The notes under the pieces are model-generated. The model saw only the letters and a program-made list of their open reading frames with translations, did no database searches and was not told the DNA's origin. This document shows positions 54,312 through 63,872 of a DNA stretch of 64,000 bases, piece after piece; position 1 is the first letter of the stretch, and each line of letters begins with the position of its first letter. The DNA comes from Actinoplanes philippinensis. GTDB taxonomy: Bacteria > Actinomycetota > Actinomycetes > Mycobacteriales > Micromonosporaceae. The translations under genes and the position numbers were made by a program. The stretch spans positions 558,001 to 622,000 of the forward strand of contig NZ_FONV01000002.1 in NCBI RefSeq assembly GCF_900113015.1, given 5' to 3'.

Positions 54312-55721
54312 GTGAGCGCACCCGCAGCGAGCGGGCCCTCGCTGGCCCGGGTGACCATCGCGGCGCCGACCCGCCGTCTCGATCTCGCGCTGCCCGACAA
54401 CATGCTCGTCGCCGAGCTGCTGCCCCACCTGCTGCGGCACGCCGAGGGCGCCCTGGGCGAGCCGTCCGAGCGGTATGGCGGCTGGGTGCTCCGCCGGGCC
54501 ACCGGCACCACTCTGGAGCCCGGCCGCAACCTCGCCTCGCAGGGCGTGCGCGACGGCGAGCTGCTGCATCTCGACCCGGCCCGGGAGGACTGGCCGGAGC
54601 TGGCGTACGACGACGTGGTCGAGGTGATCGCCGGCGGCTCCCGGCGCGCCGGGCGGACGTGGAGTCCCGCCGCCACCCGGCGCTGCGGCCTCGCTGTGAC
54701 CGCCGGCGCGCTGCTGCTCGGCCTGGCCGGGCTGGCCGGGACCGGCCCCGGCTGGGTGGTTCCCGGGGTGATCGCCCTGATCGTCTCGCCGGCCTGCGCG
54801 GTCCTCGGCATCCTGCTGTCCCGGGCGTTCAAGGACGCGAGCGCCGGCGGGGTGGTCGCCGCCGCCGGCTTGCCCTACGCGTTCTTCGGCGGCGCCTGGC
54901 TGCTCACCGAGCCGGGCGGGGGCTTCCTCGCGGTCGGCGCGCCCGGCCTGGTCCTCGGCTCGTCGGCGTTGCTGGTGATCAGCGTGGTCGGTCATGCCGG
55001 GGTGGCCGGGCTGACCCGGCTCTTCGTGGCCGGCATCGCGGCCGCCCTGACCGGCCTGCTCGCCGCCACGCTGGCGTTCGCCGGGGTGCCCGCCGAGGGC
55101 GCCGCCGCGGTGGCGCTGACCGCGGCGATCGGGCTGCTCCCGGCCTATCCGGTGCTGGCCGGCTGGATCGGCCGGCTACCTTTCCCCGACCTGCCGAGCC
55201 GGGCCGAGGACATCCTGAAAGACCAGCAGATGCCCCGCCGGGCGGACGTGTTCGCGGCCGTGGTGCGGGCGTCCGAGGTGCTGACCGGGTTCATCCTGTC
55301 CGCGGCGCTGTGCAGCATCGTGGTGATGACCTGGCTGGCCCTGTCCGGCCCGGACACCGCCGCCGTGCTGCTGATGGTCGCGGCGATCGCCGCCCTGCTG
55401 CTGCGGGCCCGTCTCCTGCCCACCCCGCAGCAGCGGGTGCCGCTGCTGACCGCGGGCCTGCTCGGCCTGGCCGGCCTCGGTGTCGGCCCGGTCGTCACCG
55501 GCGCCGTCTCCGGGGTGGTCCTGGTGGCGCTGGCCGCGCTGGTCACCGCGGTGGCGCTGCCGTCGGCGCTGATCTACAGCCGCCGGCCGCCGTCGCCCTA
55601 CCTGGGCCGGGCCGGCGACATCCTGGACATCGTCGCGATCATGGCGCTGATCCCGCTGGCCTGCGCGGTGGCCGGTGTCTTCGACGGCGTCCGGGGCCTG
55701 TTCGCCTCGTTCGGCGGGTAA
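54312..55721 (+). CDS. eccD: Type VII secretion membrane channel protein EccD
   Basis: A 469-residue protein. Residues about 8-90 form the ubiquitin-like YukD domain (RVTIAAPTRRLDLALPDNMLVAELLPHLL, then GRNLASQGVRDGELLHL), followed by about 11 membrane helices, the usual EccD plan. The start is GTG 54312. There is no ribosome site, but a TACGTT-like -10 element lies at 54299-54304, so a leaderless message is plausible; TTG 54303 is an alternative. It is followed by eccB after 7 bases. Confidence 0.93.
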   Translation: MSAPAASGPSLARVTIAAPTRRLDLALPDNMLVAELLPHLLRHAEGALGEPSERYGGWVLRRATGTTLEPGRNLASQGVRDGELLHLDPAREDWPELAYDDVVEVIAGGSRRAGRTWSPAATRRCGLAVTAGALLLGLAGLAGTGPGWVVPGVIALIVSPACAVLGILLSRAFKDASAGGVVAAAGLPYAFFGGAWLLTEPGGGFLAVGAPGLVLGSSALLVISVVGHAGVAGLTRLFVAGIAAALTGLLAATLAFAGVPAEGAAAVALTAAIGLLPAYPVLAGWIGRLPFPDLPSRAEDILKDQQMPRRADVFAAVVRASEVLTGFILSAALCSIVVMTWLALSGPDTAAVLLMVAAIAALLLRARLLPTPQQRVPLLTAGLLGLAGLGVGPVVTGAVSGVVLVALAALVTAVALPSALIYSRRPPSPYLGRAGDILDIVAIMALIPLACAVAGVFDGVRGLFASFGG

Positions 55722-55728
55722 GCCGCCG

Positions 55729-57090
55729 ATGATCTCCCGCCGCGACCAGCTGCAGTCGTACCAGTTCATGAACCAGCGGGTGATCTCGGCGTTCGTGATG
55801 CGCGAGACCGATCCGGCCCAGTCGCCGCTGCGCCGCGGCATCGGCGCCCTGTTCGGCGGTCTGATGGTGGCGGTCCTGGTCGCCGCCGGGTTCGGCATCT
55901 ACGGCCTGCTCACCCGCACCGGGGCCGACCAGTGGCAGCAGGAGGGCGCGGTCGTCGTCGAACGCGAGACCGGCGCCAGCTTCGTCTACCTGCGCAACCG
56001 CCTCAACCCGGCGCTCAACTTCACGTCGGCGAAACTCGCGGCCGGCCGCCCCGACCCACCGGTCTTCCGGATCGCCGCGAAATCCCTGGCCGGCACTCCA
56101 CGCGGGGTGACCATCGGGATCGCCGGCGCCCCCGCCTCGCTGCCCGACGCCGCCCGCCAGGCCGGCCTGCCGTGGGCGATGTGCGCCGTGCCCGGCGACC
56201 GTCCGGCGTCGATCCTGCTGGTCGGCGCCACCGGCCCGGCCGCCACCGCCCTCGGCGACCGCGCTCTGCTGGTCACCGACACCACCGCCACCCACCTGAT
56301 CTGGCAGGGCCGCAAACACCTCATCCCGGAACGCGCCACAGTGGTCGCCCTGTTCGGCAACCAGTCCCCCGTCCGCATCGGCACCGCCTGGCTCAACGCG
56401 CTGCCGTCCGGCGCCGACATCGCCCCGCTGACCGTCCGTGGCCTGGGCGACCCGTCCGGCGCCGCTCCCGGCTTCGACATCGGCGACATCCTGGTCACCG
56501 ACACCGGCAGCGGCCGCCAGTTCAACCTGATCCTCGACGACGGCCGGTCCCCGATCACCGCCGTGCAACAGGTGGTCCTCAGCGCCTCCCCGGACTTCGG
56601 CGAACCCCGCAAGATCGCCGTCGCCCAGCTCGCCGACATCCCCGAGAGCCGCGCCCGCAACGACGGCGACACCGGCGTCCGCGGCCCCGACCAGGTCCCC
56701 CGCCTCGCCACGATCGCCGGCGACGAGTCCGCGTGCGCCATCACCCGGGACGCCGCCAAGCCGCCGGAGCTGACCGTCGGAGGCCCCGCCACGGCCTACG
56801 ACACCGCCATCCCCACCACCGGAACCACCGGCGCCGGCCGCCCCCTCGCCGACCGCATCCAGGTCGGCGGCGGCCGGTTCACGCTCGTCCGCGTACCCGG
56901 CTCGGGAAGCTTCACCCTGGTCACCGACGTGGGCCTACGCCACCCCATCCCCAACGAGGACGCCCTGGCCCGCCTCGGCTACACCCCGGCCCTGGCCGCC
57001 GACATCCCCACCGCCTTGATCAACTCCATCCCCCCGGGCGTCACCCTCGACCCGGCGGCAGCGGCCCTCCCGGCCGCCCTTCCGGATTAG
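55729..57090 (+). CDS. eccB: Type VII secretion protein EccB
   Basis: A 453-residue membrane-anchored component. The N-terminus (SRRDQLQSYQFMNQRVISAFVMRE) is the diagnostic EccB motif, followed by one membrane helix (about 42-62) and a long extracytoplasmic domain with repeats and two cysteines (MCAVPG; SACAITRD). In ESX complexes EccB forms the outer-facing part. It is co-directional with eccD. The long domain ends with a Pro/Ala tail. Confidence 0.95.
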   Translation: MISRRDQLQSYQFMNQRVISAFVMRETDPAQSPLRRGIGALFGGLMVAVLVAAGFGIYGLLTRTGADQWQQEGAVVVERETGASFVYLRNRLNPALNFTSAKLAAGRPDPPVFRIAAKSLAGTPRGVTIGIAGAPASLPDAARQAGLPWAMCAVPGDRPASILLVGATGPAATALGDRALLVTDTTATHLIWQGRKHLIPERATVVALFGNQSPVRIGTAWLNALPSGADIAPLTVRGLGDPSGAAPGFDIGDILVTDTGSGRQFNLILDDGRSPITAVQQVVLSASPDFGEPRKIAVAQLADIPESRARNDGDTGVRGPDQVPRLATIAGDESACAITRDAAKPPELTVGGPATAYDTAIPTTGTTGAGRPLADRIQVGGGRFTLVRVPGSGSFTLVTDVGLRHPIPNEDALARLGYTPALAADIPTALINSIPPGVTLDPAAAALPAALPD

Positions 57091-58509
57091 ACCCTTCATC
57101 CGGTACGCCGCACACCTCCCCCACCGCACCTGCGCCGTCCCGCCCGTCCCCGCGCGACGCAGGCCGCCCCGCCCGACCGGCTCCGCGCCCGCCGGCGGCG
57201 ATCCCGCCCCACCGTCCGGCCTCCACCGGCGTCCCACACCTCCCGAGACACCGCGGATGTCCACCCGGTCCTCAGCGCTGCCCGCACTTCCGGTGGGGTC
57301 CGGCTGGCAACCCGTGCTGACGGTTCGGTGAGCGACACCGCAGGGGCGTTTCCCGCACGGCACAGGCCGCCGAGCGACACCGCATGGCGCCACCGGCCAC
57401 GACCGCTCGGCGAGCGGCACGGCATGGACGCCTCCGGCACGGAAAGAGCCAGCGAGCGGCACGGCATGGCGCCACCGGCCGCGACCGCTCGGCGAGCGGC
57501 ACGGCATGGACGCCTCCGGCACGGAAAGAGCCCACGAGCGACACAGCATGCACGCCCCCGGCACGGAAAGAGCCCGCCAGCGACACAGCATGCACGCCAC
57601 CGGCACAGGAAGAGCCCGCCAGCGACACAGCATGCACGCCACCGGCACAGGAAGAGCCCGCCAGCGGCACAACATGCACGCCTCCGGCACGGAAAGAGCC
57701 CGCGAGCGGCACGGCATGGACGCCTCCGGGCGGTTTCAGCGTGCCTGCCGTGCCGCCGGCGCTTGGAACCGCTGAGCTGATCCGCGGGTCACCCGAGGAA
57801 AGGAGGTGTTCATCGGACACCGAGCGCCCCGGGAGACCATGGAGATGTGACCGCTCAGGCGGGGCGCTCTCACCTGGGCCGCCAGGGAATCCGACCGGGA
57901 CATCAGGAGGGGCACCGAAACCACCACTCCACGGACCGGAGCGCTCCGGTCTGGCTCGCACCGGACAGAGCAGGATGACCTTACCGGCCGGGACCCCCGT
58001 CGGGCACTCGTTGCCTCCAGAGCGGCAGAGGCGCCTGGTCACCGGAATACCTGTGCAGCGACCTGAGGCCTACTACCGATGGACACGCCAGGTGGACACC
58101 AAGTTGGAGGTGTCCTACCTCGCTGGCCGCACGACCGAGAGTCTCGGGTAGGACTTCGAACGGCAGCGCCGCCTTGTGGGCAAGGACTTGCCGCGGGGGG
58201 CGAGAGACTCCAGATGATCCCACCCGGGTTGACGCCGACCGGAGGCGGCATCGACCGGTTTGTCGAGCCGGTGTTTCGGGGTGCCGACGGCAGTGACGCT
58301 CGACGAGTACCTGCACGAGCGGCCCGGACCGTACTCGACCCCACGTTCCGAACCGCACGCGGTTGCCGGGCGAGGATGCGCGGGGCGGACGCGAAACGGC
58401 GGCCACGTCGGCTGGGAGCCGAGCATGACCGCCGTTCCTCAAGTTGTGCCCGCGATGTTCCCAAGATCAGAGCGGCGAGTGAACCCGCTGGTCACGACCT
58501 TGGAGGGGG
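57091..58509. other. 1.4-kb gap with tandem repeats, no supported gene
   Basis: No reading frame on either strand looks protein-like; frames stay open because the repeats avoid stops. It contains a block of about ten 40/42-bp repeats (listed separately). The right half (57780-58500) has no recognised element; a decayed gene cannot be excluded. Confidence 0.6.
57330..57745. repeat. About ten tandem 40/42-bp repeats
   Basis: Anchors GAGCGRCACxGCATG occur at 57330, 57372, 57412, 57454, 57494, 57536, 57578, 57620, 57662 and 57704. Spacing is 42 bases except for two 40-base units that carry a different middle (CCACCGGCC...GACCGCTCGG). The 40-base units break the reading frame, so the block is probably non-coding. 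Confidence 0.9.
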
Positions 58510-59934
58510 TCACACGTTGTAGTACATCTCGAACTCGTGCGGGGTCGGGCGCAGCCGGACCGGGTCGATCTCGTTGGTGCGCTTGTAGTCGATCCACGTG
58601 GAGATCAGGTCGTCGGTGAAGACGCCACCGGCGGTGAGGAACTCGTGGTCGGACTCGAGCGAGTTGAGCACGGCGTCGAGCGAACCCGGCACCTGCTTGA
58701 CGCTGCCCCACTCCTCCGGCGGCAGGTCGTACAGGTCCTTGTCGATCGGGGCCGGCGGCTCGATCTTGTTCTTGATGCCGTCGAGGCCGGCCATCAGCTG
58801 GGCCGAGAACGACAGGTACGGGTTGGACGACGGGTCCGGCACGCGGAACTCGACGCGCTTGGCCTTCGGGTTGCTGCCGGTGACCGGGATACGGGTGCAG
58901 GCGGAGCGGTTGCGCTGCGAGTAGACCAGGTTGACCGGGGCCTCGTAGCCGGGCACGAGACGCCGGTACGAGTTGACGGTCGGGTTGGTGAACGCGAGCA
59001 GCGACGGCGCGTGGTGCAGCAGGCCACCGATGTACCAGCGGGCGGTGTCGGACAGGCCGGCGTAGCCGGTCTCGTCGTAGAACAGCGGCTCGCCGTTCAG
59101 CCAGAGGCTCTGGTGGGTGTGCATGCCGGAGCCGTTGTCACCGAAGAGCGGCTTCGGCATGAACGTCGCGGTCTTGCGGTGCTCCCACGCGGTGTTCTTG
59201 ATGATGTACTTGAACAGCTGCATCTGGTCGCCGGCGTGCAGCAGGGTCGAGAACTTGTAGTTGATCTCGGCCTGGCCGGCGGTGCCGACCTCGTGGTGCG
59301 ACCGCTCGACGGTGAAGCCGGTGTCGACGAGGCGGCGGACCATGGCGTCACGCAGGTCGCTGTAGTGGTCGACCGGGGAGACCGGGAAGTACCCACCCTT
59401 GTAGGCGGTCTTGTAACCGCGGTTGCCGCCCTCTTCCTCGCGGCCGGTGTTCCAGGCGCCCTCGATCGAGTCGATGTAGTAGAAGGCCTGGTGGGCGGAG
59501 GTCTCGTGGCGGATCGAGTCGAAGATGTAGAACTCGGCCTCGGCGCCGAAGTAGGCGGTGTCGGCGATGCCGCTGGACGCCAGGTAGGCCTCGGCCTTCT
59601 TGGCCACGTTCCGCGGGTCACGCGAGTACGCCTCGCGGGTGAACGGGTCGTGGATGAAGAAGTTCAGGGCGAGCGTCTTCTGGATCCGGAACGGGTCGAT
59701 GAAGGCGGTCGCGACGTCCGGCAGCAGCAGCATGTCGGACTCGTGGATGGCCTGGAAGCCGCGGATCGAGGACCCGTCGAAGGCGAGGCCGTCGGTGGCG
59801 ACACTGTCGTCGAACGACTCGACCGGGATGTTGAAGTGCTGCATCACACCCGGGAGGTCACAGAAACGTACGTCGACGAACTTGACGTCCTCGTCTTTGA
59901 GGTATCGCAGGAGTTCCTCGGGATTGGCGAACAC
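58510..59934 (-). CDS. glnA: Glutamine synthetase type I (GlnA)
   Basis: A 474-residue enzyme that makes glutamine from glutamate, ammonia and ATP. Motifs are DGSSIRGF, the EAEFYIFD and [14 protein letters not shown] segments, [18 protein letters not shown] and the adenylylation site [10 protein letters not shown] (Tyr near 402), so it belongs to the GS-beta class regulated by adenylylation. GTG 59934 is preceded by AGGAGG; upstream in-frame residues do not match. A GlnR-type box lies about 105 bases upstream. Confidence 0.96.
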   Translation of the reverse strand: MFANPEELLRYLKDEDVKFVDVRFCDLPGVMQHFNIPVESFDDSVATDGLAFDGSSIRGFQAIHESDMLLLPDVATAFIDPFRIQKTLALNFFIHDPFTREAYSRDPRNVAKKAEAYLASSGIADTAYFGAEAEFYIFDSIRHETSAHQAFYYIDSIEGAWNTGREEEGGNRGYKTAYKGGYFPVSPVDHYSDLRDAMVRRLVDTGFTVERSHHEVGTAGQAEINYKFSTLLHAGDQMQLFKYIIKNTAWEHRKTATFMPKPLFGDNGSGMHTHQSLWLNGEPLFYDETGYAGLSDTARWYIGGLLHHAPSLLAFTNPTVNSYRRLVPGYEAPVNLVYSQRNRSACTRIPVTGSNPKAKRVEFRVPDPSSNPYLSFSAQLMAGLDGIKNKIEPPAPIDKDLYDLPPEEWGSVKQVPGSLDAVLNSLESDHEFLTAGGVFTDDLISTWIDYKRTNEIDPVRLRPTPHEFEMYYNV

Positions 59935-60038
59935 ACGTCCTCCTGGCACAGTTTTCCGATACCGGGCGGCATGAGCCGCCACCTGGCAGGGCTGGTCGCG
60001 ACGTTATGGGTCCGGAGTTGCCCCGGCGTATCCCTATT

Positions 60039-60054
60039 GTTTCCGCCGTGTTAC
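60039..60054 (-). promoter_or_regulatory. GlnR-type box upstream of glnA
   Basis: On the minus strand, GTAAC-N6-GAAAC, an exact match to the gTnAC-n6-GaAAC form known for actinobacterial GlnR. It sits at a normal promoter distance from the glnA start. Confidence 0.8.
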
Positions 60055-60124
60055 GTAGTGCGAAGAGCAGGCACGGCGAGAGCGCGAGCGGCTCACCGGA
60101 CCATATCGCGTACCCTGGCCAGCC

Positions 60125-60499
60125 GTGGCTGCTTTGAACGAGGCTGCCGGGCTCGGCCCGCGGCTCGGCGCGCTCGTGATCGACTGGGTCCTCTGTCTGC
60201 TGATCGCGGGTCTCTACGCCACTCCGGCCGAGAAGGCGTGGCCGGCGCCGCTTCTCCTGGTTCTGGCCAACACCTTTTTCCTCGGTCTGTTCGGGCAGAC
60301 GCCCGGCATGCGACTGTTCCGGGTCCGTTGTGTCTCCTATGCGGACGGCGGCGTGATCGGTCTCGCCCGTGGGCTGCTGCGCGCGGCGCTGCTCGGCCTC
60401 CTGGTTCCGGCGATCATCCTGAACAGCGAGGGCCGGGGCCTGCACGACCGCGCGGCCGGCTCGATGGTGGTGTCGGCTCCCCGCTCACCGGCCCCGTAA
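60125..60499 (+). CDS. RDD family membrane protein
   Basis: A 124-residue membrane protein with the RDD pattern: GPRLGALVIDWVLC in the first helix, GQTPGMRLFRVRCV, and RGLHDRAAGSMVV at the end. About three membrane segments. Function unproven; it is a standing neighbour of glnA in actinobacteria. GTG 60125 start; divergent from glnA, and its end overlaps the convergent Pro-rich gene by 15 bases. Confidence 0.88.
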   Translation: MAALNEAAGLGPRLGALVIDWVLCLLIAGLYATPAEKAWPAPLLLVLANTFFLGLFGQTPGMRLFRVRCVSYADGGVIGLARGLLRAALLGLLVPAIILNSEGRGLHDRAAGSMVVSAPRSPAP

Positions 60500-62686
60500 C
60501 GCGCGACCGATGTCCTCCTCCGGGTGGTCGTCGTCGCGCCGGGTGATCACACCGCCGCCGGGTGTCCGTACCCCGAATGGTTGATCGTTGTCCGCCGGAT
60601 CACCGCCACCGCGCCGTTTGCCCAGCTCGGGGACGACGTCTCCGGTCCCGGTGGCGGCACGGCTGCGCAGACCCCACGGGCCGCCGTCCGGGCGGGCGCG
60701 TTCCGGCGCGTCGATGACCCCCTCGGCGGCCCGCTTGCGCGCTTCCTCGGCGCCGAACATGTCCGACCAGGCGGTCGTCCCGCGGTTCGCACGCTGCGGG
60801 CGCCAGGGCGGGGGCGCGGCCGGTGAGGTGGGCCGGTTCAGGACCGGCGGCGCGGTGCCGCCGGGCCGCTGCGCGGTGGCGGGGGTCCGGGTCTCCGCGG
60901 CGCTTCCGGGTCGCATCCCACGACCTTCCACCGGATTCTTCAGTACGGGCGGAGCCGCCGGAGTGGACGGCGGACCGAATGTGTTCGTCCCCGGCGCACG
61001 AACCGGTCGCCCTGGGGAAGGCGCTGTGGACGGCGCTGTGGACGGCGCTGCGGAGCGGCCGGTGGACGGAGGCGGCGGGGCGCTGCCGGTGGCGGGCCGT
61101 GCCGGCCGGCCGTTCGGCGTCTGCGGTATCGGAGTGGTCGCGCCGGGCCCGGCACGCCGATCGCCGGGCCGTCCGTTGACCGGCGGCGGCGTGACACCGG
61201 GCGTGAGGCGACCGGGCCGTCCGTTGACCGGCGGGGGCGTGACACCGGGCGTGAGGCGACCGGGCCGCCCGGCCACCGGCGGCGGCGCGACACCGGGCGT
61301 GGTGCGACCGGGCCGCCCGGCCACCGGCGGCGGCGTGACAGCGGGCGTGAGGCGTCCCGGCCGTCCGCTCGCCGGGGGCGGGGTGGCGCCCGGGGTGGTC
61401 CGGGTGGGGCGCTGCCCGCCGGGCCGTCCGGTGGGCGCCGGGACGGCCGCCGGGCCGGTGCGCCGGATCTCCCGGCCGCCACCGGGAGGCATCGCGGACG
61501 CGGCCGGACCCGACGGCCGCCGGATCGTGCGCCCGGGCGGCAGTCCGCCGGGCGGGATGACGGTCGGCCGGCCACCGGGCCGCCCGATCTGCGGGGGAAG
61601 ACCGGGCCGCACCCCACCCGGCACGATCACCGACGGGCCGCCGTTGCCCGGCGGAAGAGTCGCCGGAGGCAGCGTTCCCGGCACCGGCAGCGGCTGCGCT
61701 CCGGGCGGCAGCGTCACCGGCGGCGGAACGACACCGGGCGGCAGGACACCACCGGGCTGCGGCAACGCGACGCCGGGCGGCAGGGATCCGGGCGGCGTCA
61801 CACCGGGCGGCAGAGATCCCGGGGGTACGACACCAGGCGCCGGAGGTGACACACCCGGAGGCAGCAGCCCCTGCGGCGGGTTCGGGCCGGGCAGCCCGGT
61901 CCCCGGCGGCGTGTTCCCCACCGGCTGCACGGGAGGCGCCGGGACGAACTGCCCCGGACCACCGAGCCCGGGCGGCCCGGCGGGCTGGCTGAGCACCGCG
62001 TTCAGGGGCTGCACCGGCGGGCCGGAGCCGTTGGACAGCACCGCGATGTAGTCGAAGAACTGGTCGCCGTAGTGCTGGGCCAGCCGCTGCGCCTCGATCC
62101 GGTACCGGTCGCGGATCTTCGCCTGCTCCTCGGAGACGAACTCCTGCGCCGCGGCGTCCCAGCCCTGGCCCTCGGTCACCCAGGCCTCGAGGTTCTCCAG
62201 GAAGCTGACGTCGGTCGCGCCCTGCAGCTCCCGCTGGTAATCGGTCTCCAGCCGGGCCATCGCGTACCGCGCCTCGGTGGTGACGTTGACCAGGTGCCGA
62301 AGCGCGGTGACGTTCTGCTGGGCGGCGTCCATCCACACGTCCAGGTAGGCGAGCGTCTCGCCCGGCCCCATCCGGAGGAACGCGTCCCGGGCGGCCGGCG
62401 ACTGCCACGACTCGTCCCGGAGCACGTCGCTCTGCTTGATCAGGAAGTCGCGGACGTCGGCGAGGAACGCCCACGCGTTCTGCCACTGGTCGGCGAGCGC
62501 CGCCATCTCCTCCGGGTGCATGTTCCGGATCCGTACCGAGATCTGCTCGACGGTGTCCGGGTTGCCCGGTCCGGGCGGCGCCGTGAACGGCAGCGCCGAC
62601 GGCGGGTAGCTGCCGTAGTGCGTCTGCCCGCTGTAGGGGCTGTACCCGTAGTTCGGGTCGGCGGTGAATCCGTAGTGGCCGGCCAT
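60485..62686 (-). CDS. Proline-rich protein with helical WXG/PPE-like N-terminus, probable type VII substrate
   Basis: A 733-residue protein. After a Tyr/Gly-rich start, residues about 45-225 are strongly helical (VRIRNMHPEEMAALADQWQNAWAFLADVRDFL, DESWQSPAARDAFL at the hinge, then ALRHLVNVTTEARYAMARLETDYQREL), like the hairpin of WXG100/PPE-type substrates with WQS in place of WxG. The rest is Pro/Gly-rich with collagen-like GxPPG runs and five 16-residue repeats. No signal peptide. Its neighbours and fold suggest export by the type VII system; this is inference. Confidence 0.72.
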   Translation of the reverse strand: MAGHYGFTADPNYGYSPYSGQTHYGSYPPSALPFTAPPGPGNPDTVEQISVRIRNMHPEEMAALADQWQNAWAFLADVRDFLIKQSDVLRDESWQSPAARDAFLRMGPGETLAYLDVWMDAAQQNVTALRHLVNVTTEARYAMARLETDYQRELQGATDVSFLENLEAWVTEGQGWDAAAQEFVSEEQAKIRDRYRIEAQRLAQHYGDQFFDYIAVLSNGSGPPVQPLNAVLSQPAGPPGLGGPGQFVPAPPVQPVGNTPPGTGLPGPNPPQGLLPPGVSPPAPGVVPPGSLPPGVTPPGSLPPGVALPQPGGVLPPGVVPPPVTLPPGAQPLPVPGTLPPATLPPGNGGPSVIVPGGVRPGLPPQIGRPGGRPTVIPPGGLPPGRTIRRPSGPAASAMPPGGGREIRRTGPAAVPAPTGRPGGQRPTRTTPGATPPPASGRPGRLTPAVTPPPVAGRPGRTTPGVAPPPVAGRPGRLTPGVTPPPVNGRPGRLTPGVTPPPVNGRPGDRRAGPGATTPIPQTPNGRPARPATGSAPPPPSTGRSAAPSTAPSTAPSPGRPVRAPGTNTFGPPSTPAAPPVLKNPVEGRGMRPGSAAETRTPATAQRPGGTAPPVLNRPTSPAAPPPWRPQRANRGTTAWSDMFGAEEARKRAAEGVIDAPERARPDGGPWGLRSRAATGTGDVVPELGKRRGGGDPADNDQPFGVRTPGGGVITRRDDDHPEEDIGRALRGR
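61163..61402 (-). repeat. Five 48-bp tandem repeats in the Pro-rich gene
   Basis: Units start at 61163, 61211, 61259, 61307 and 61355 and encode TPPPVxGRPGRxTPGV-type 16-residue blocks. Confidence 0.9.
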
Positions 62687-62690
62687 CGTC

Positions 62691-63671
62691 TCAGCCGATC
62701 GCCCGGTGCCGGGCGCCGCTGGTGGCGATGCCGGTCACGATCCGGTTCTTCTCCACGAGCTCGCCCTTCTCGTTGCGTTCGGACACGACCTGAACCTGCT
62801 CGCGGGTCGCCGGGTCGGTGCTCTCGACCGTCCGGTGCACGGTTTCGCCGTTGCCGTCGCGCACCTCGGTGCTCTGCCCGACGACCCGGTCCCCGTCGAA
62901 CTCGGTACGGGTCTCGGTCGTCCCGGCCGGCTTGCCGTCCGCCCCGAAGCTCTCCCGCACGGTGATCTCGGCGCCGCCGTCGACCCGGGTCGACGTGCGG
63001 GTGGTCACCGACGACACCGTCTCCCCGTTGCTGCCGAAGATCGTGGTGGTGACCGTGGTCGCCCCGCCCGGCGGCGTGAACGTCATGACCTCCCGGCGCT
63101 CCCCGTTCGGTCCGGTCGCGGTCTGCATCGTCTGGTAGGCGGAGAGCGGCGTGTCCGCGGTGACCGTCCAGTCGCGGCTGTCCGCGGCCGGGGGCAGCGT
63201 GGCCAGCGCCGACTGCTGGTCACGGTAGGTGGCGCCGACACCCGCGGGCAGCCCGTCCGGGCGCGGGGCGTTCGGGTCGCCGTACGCGAAGAGAACGTCG
63301 TTGAGGGAGGCCGCGCTGACCGCGTCGCCGGCGCCGTAGCTGTCCGCGACCGTGCGGGCGGCGCTGCCGATGTTGCCCACCGACTCGGCCAGCTTCTGCA
63401 GGTAGACGGTCAGCTCACCGGCGTTGGCGACGAGCCGGGCCCGGACCGCGTCCGCCTCGCCCAGCACCTCGCCGGTGAACGCCTGCTCGGGGATCTCGCC
63501 GAGCGGCCGCAGATACGCCGCGCGGGACGCGATGTCGGCCTGCTGGCTCGCCAGGGAGGACGCGTACGCCCGGAGTCCGTCCAGGTCCACGTCGACCGCC
63601 GGGCCACCGGCCAGCCACGGCGTGCTCGCGTTCTTCGCGGTCTGCTCCGCGTAGGGATTGTCTGCCGCCAT
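62691..63671 (-). CDS. WXG-like N-terminal, Thr-rich C-terminal protein, type VII-linked
   Basis: A 326-residue protein. Residues about 25-115 form a long helical region (DLDGLRAYASSLASQQADIASRAAYL, LGEADAVRARLVANAGELTVYLQKLAESVGNIGSAARTVADSY) like type VII substrates or chaperones. The C-terminal half is beta-rich with repeated TxTxxDGDR-like strands (TETRTEFDGDRVVGQSTEVRDGNGETVHRT), similar to YD/Rhs-type sheets. ATG 63671 follows GGGAGGG. It lies 4 bases upstream of the Pro-rich gene and is likely co-exported or a partner. Confidence 0.75.
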   Translation of the reverse strand: MAADNPYAEQTAKNASTPWLAGGPAVDVDLDGLRAYASSLASQQADIASRAAYLRPLGEIPEQAFTGEVLGEADAVRARLVANAGELTVYLQKLAESVGNIGSAARTVADSYGAGDAVSAASLNDVLFAYGDPNAPRPDGLPAGVGATYRDQQSALATLPPAADSRDWTVTADTPLSAYQTMQTATGPNGERREVMTFTPPGGATTVTTTIFGSNGETVSSVTTRTSTRVDGGAEITVRESFGADGKPAGTTETRTEFDGDRVVGQSTEVRDGNGETVHRTVESTDPATREQVQVVSERNEKGELVEKNRIVTGIATSGARHRAIG

Positions 63672-63872
63672 CACGCCCTCCCCGTCGATATGTCACCGCA
63701 ATTGATCAATTGATTCCGGCGACGCTGGAGAGTACGCCCGAACCTCCGATCAGGTTCGACGAGATTCTTTTGAAAAAGCTCGAACCGGGTCCGGACCGGT
63801 GGCGTACGGAGAGGCATAACCCACTGGCGGACCGAACCGGAACGCCGGACACGAGAACCGGGGAGAGAGATC

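Noticed and set aside
57330..57745. CRISPR array
   Set aside because: The units are contiguous and almost identical with no unique spacers, and no cas genes are near.
56935..58042. Open frames in both directions across the 40/42-bp repeats
   Set aside because: They translate to Cys/Arg or Thr/Pro/Arg-rich repeats; the 40-bp units shift the frame, so a conserved protein is unlikely.
57984..58500. Possible transposase or integrase remnant left of glnA
   Set aside because: No catalytic motif, terminal inverted repeat or target duplication could be identified.
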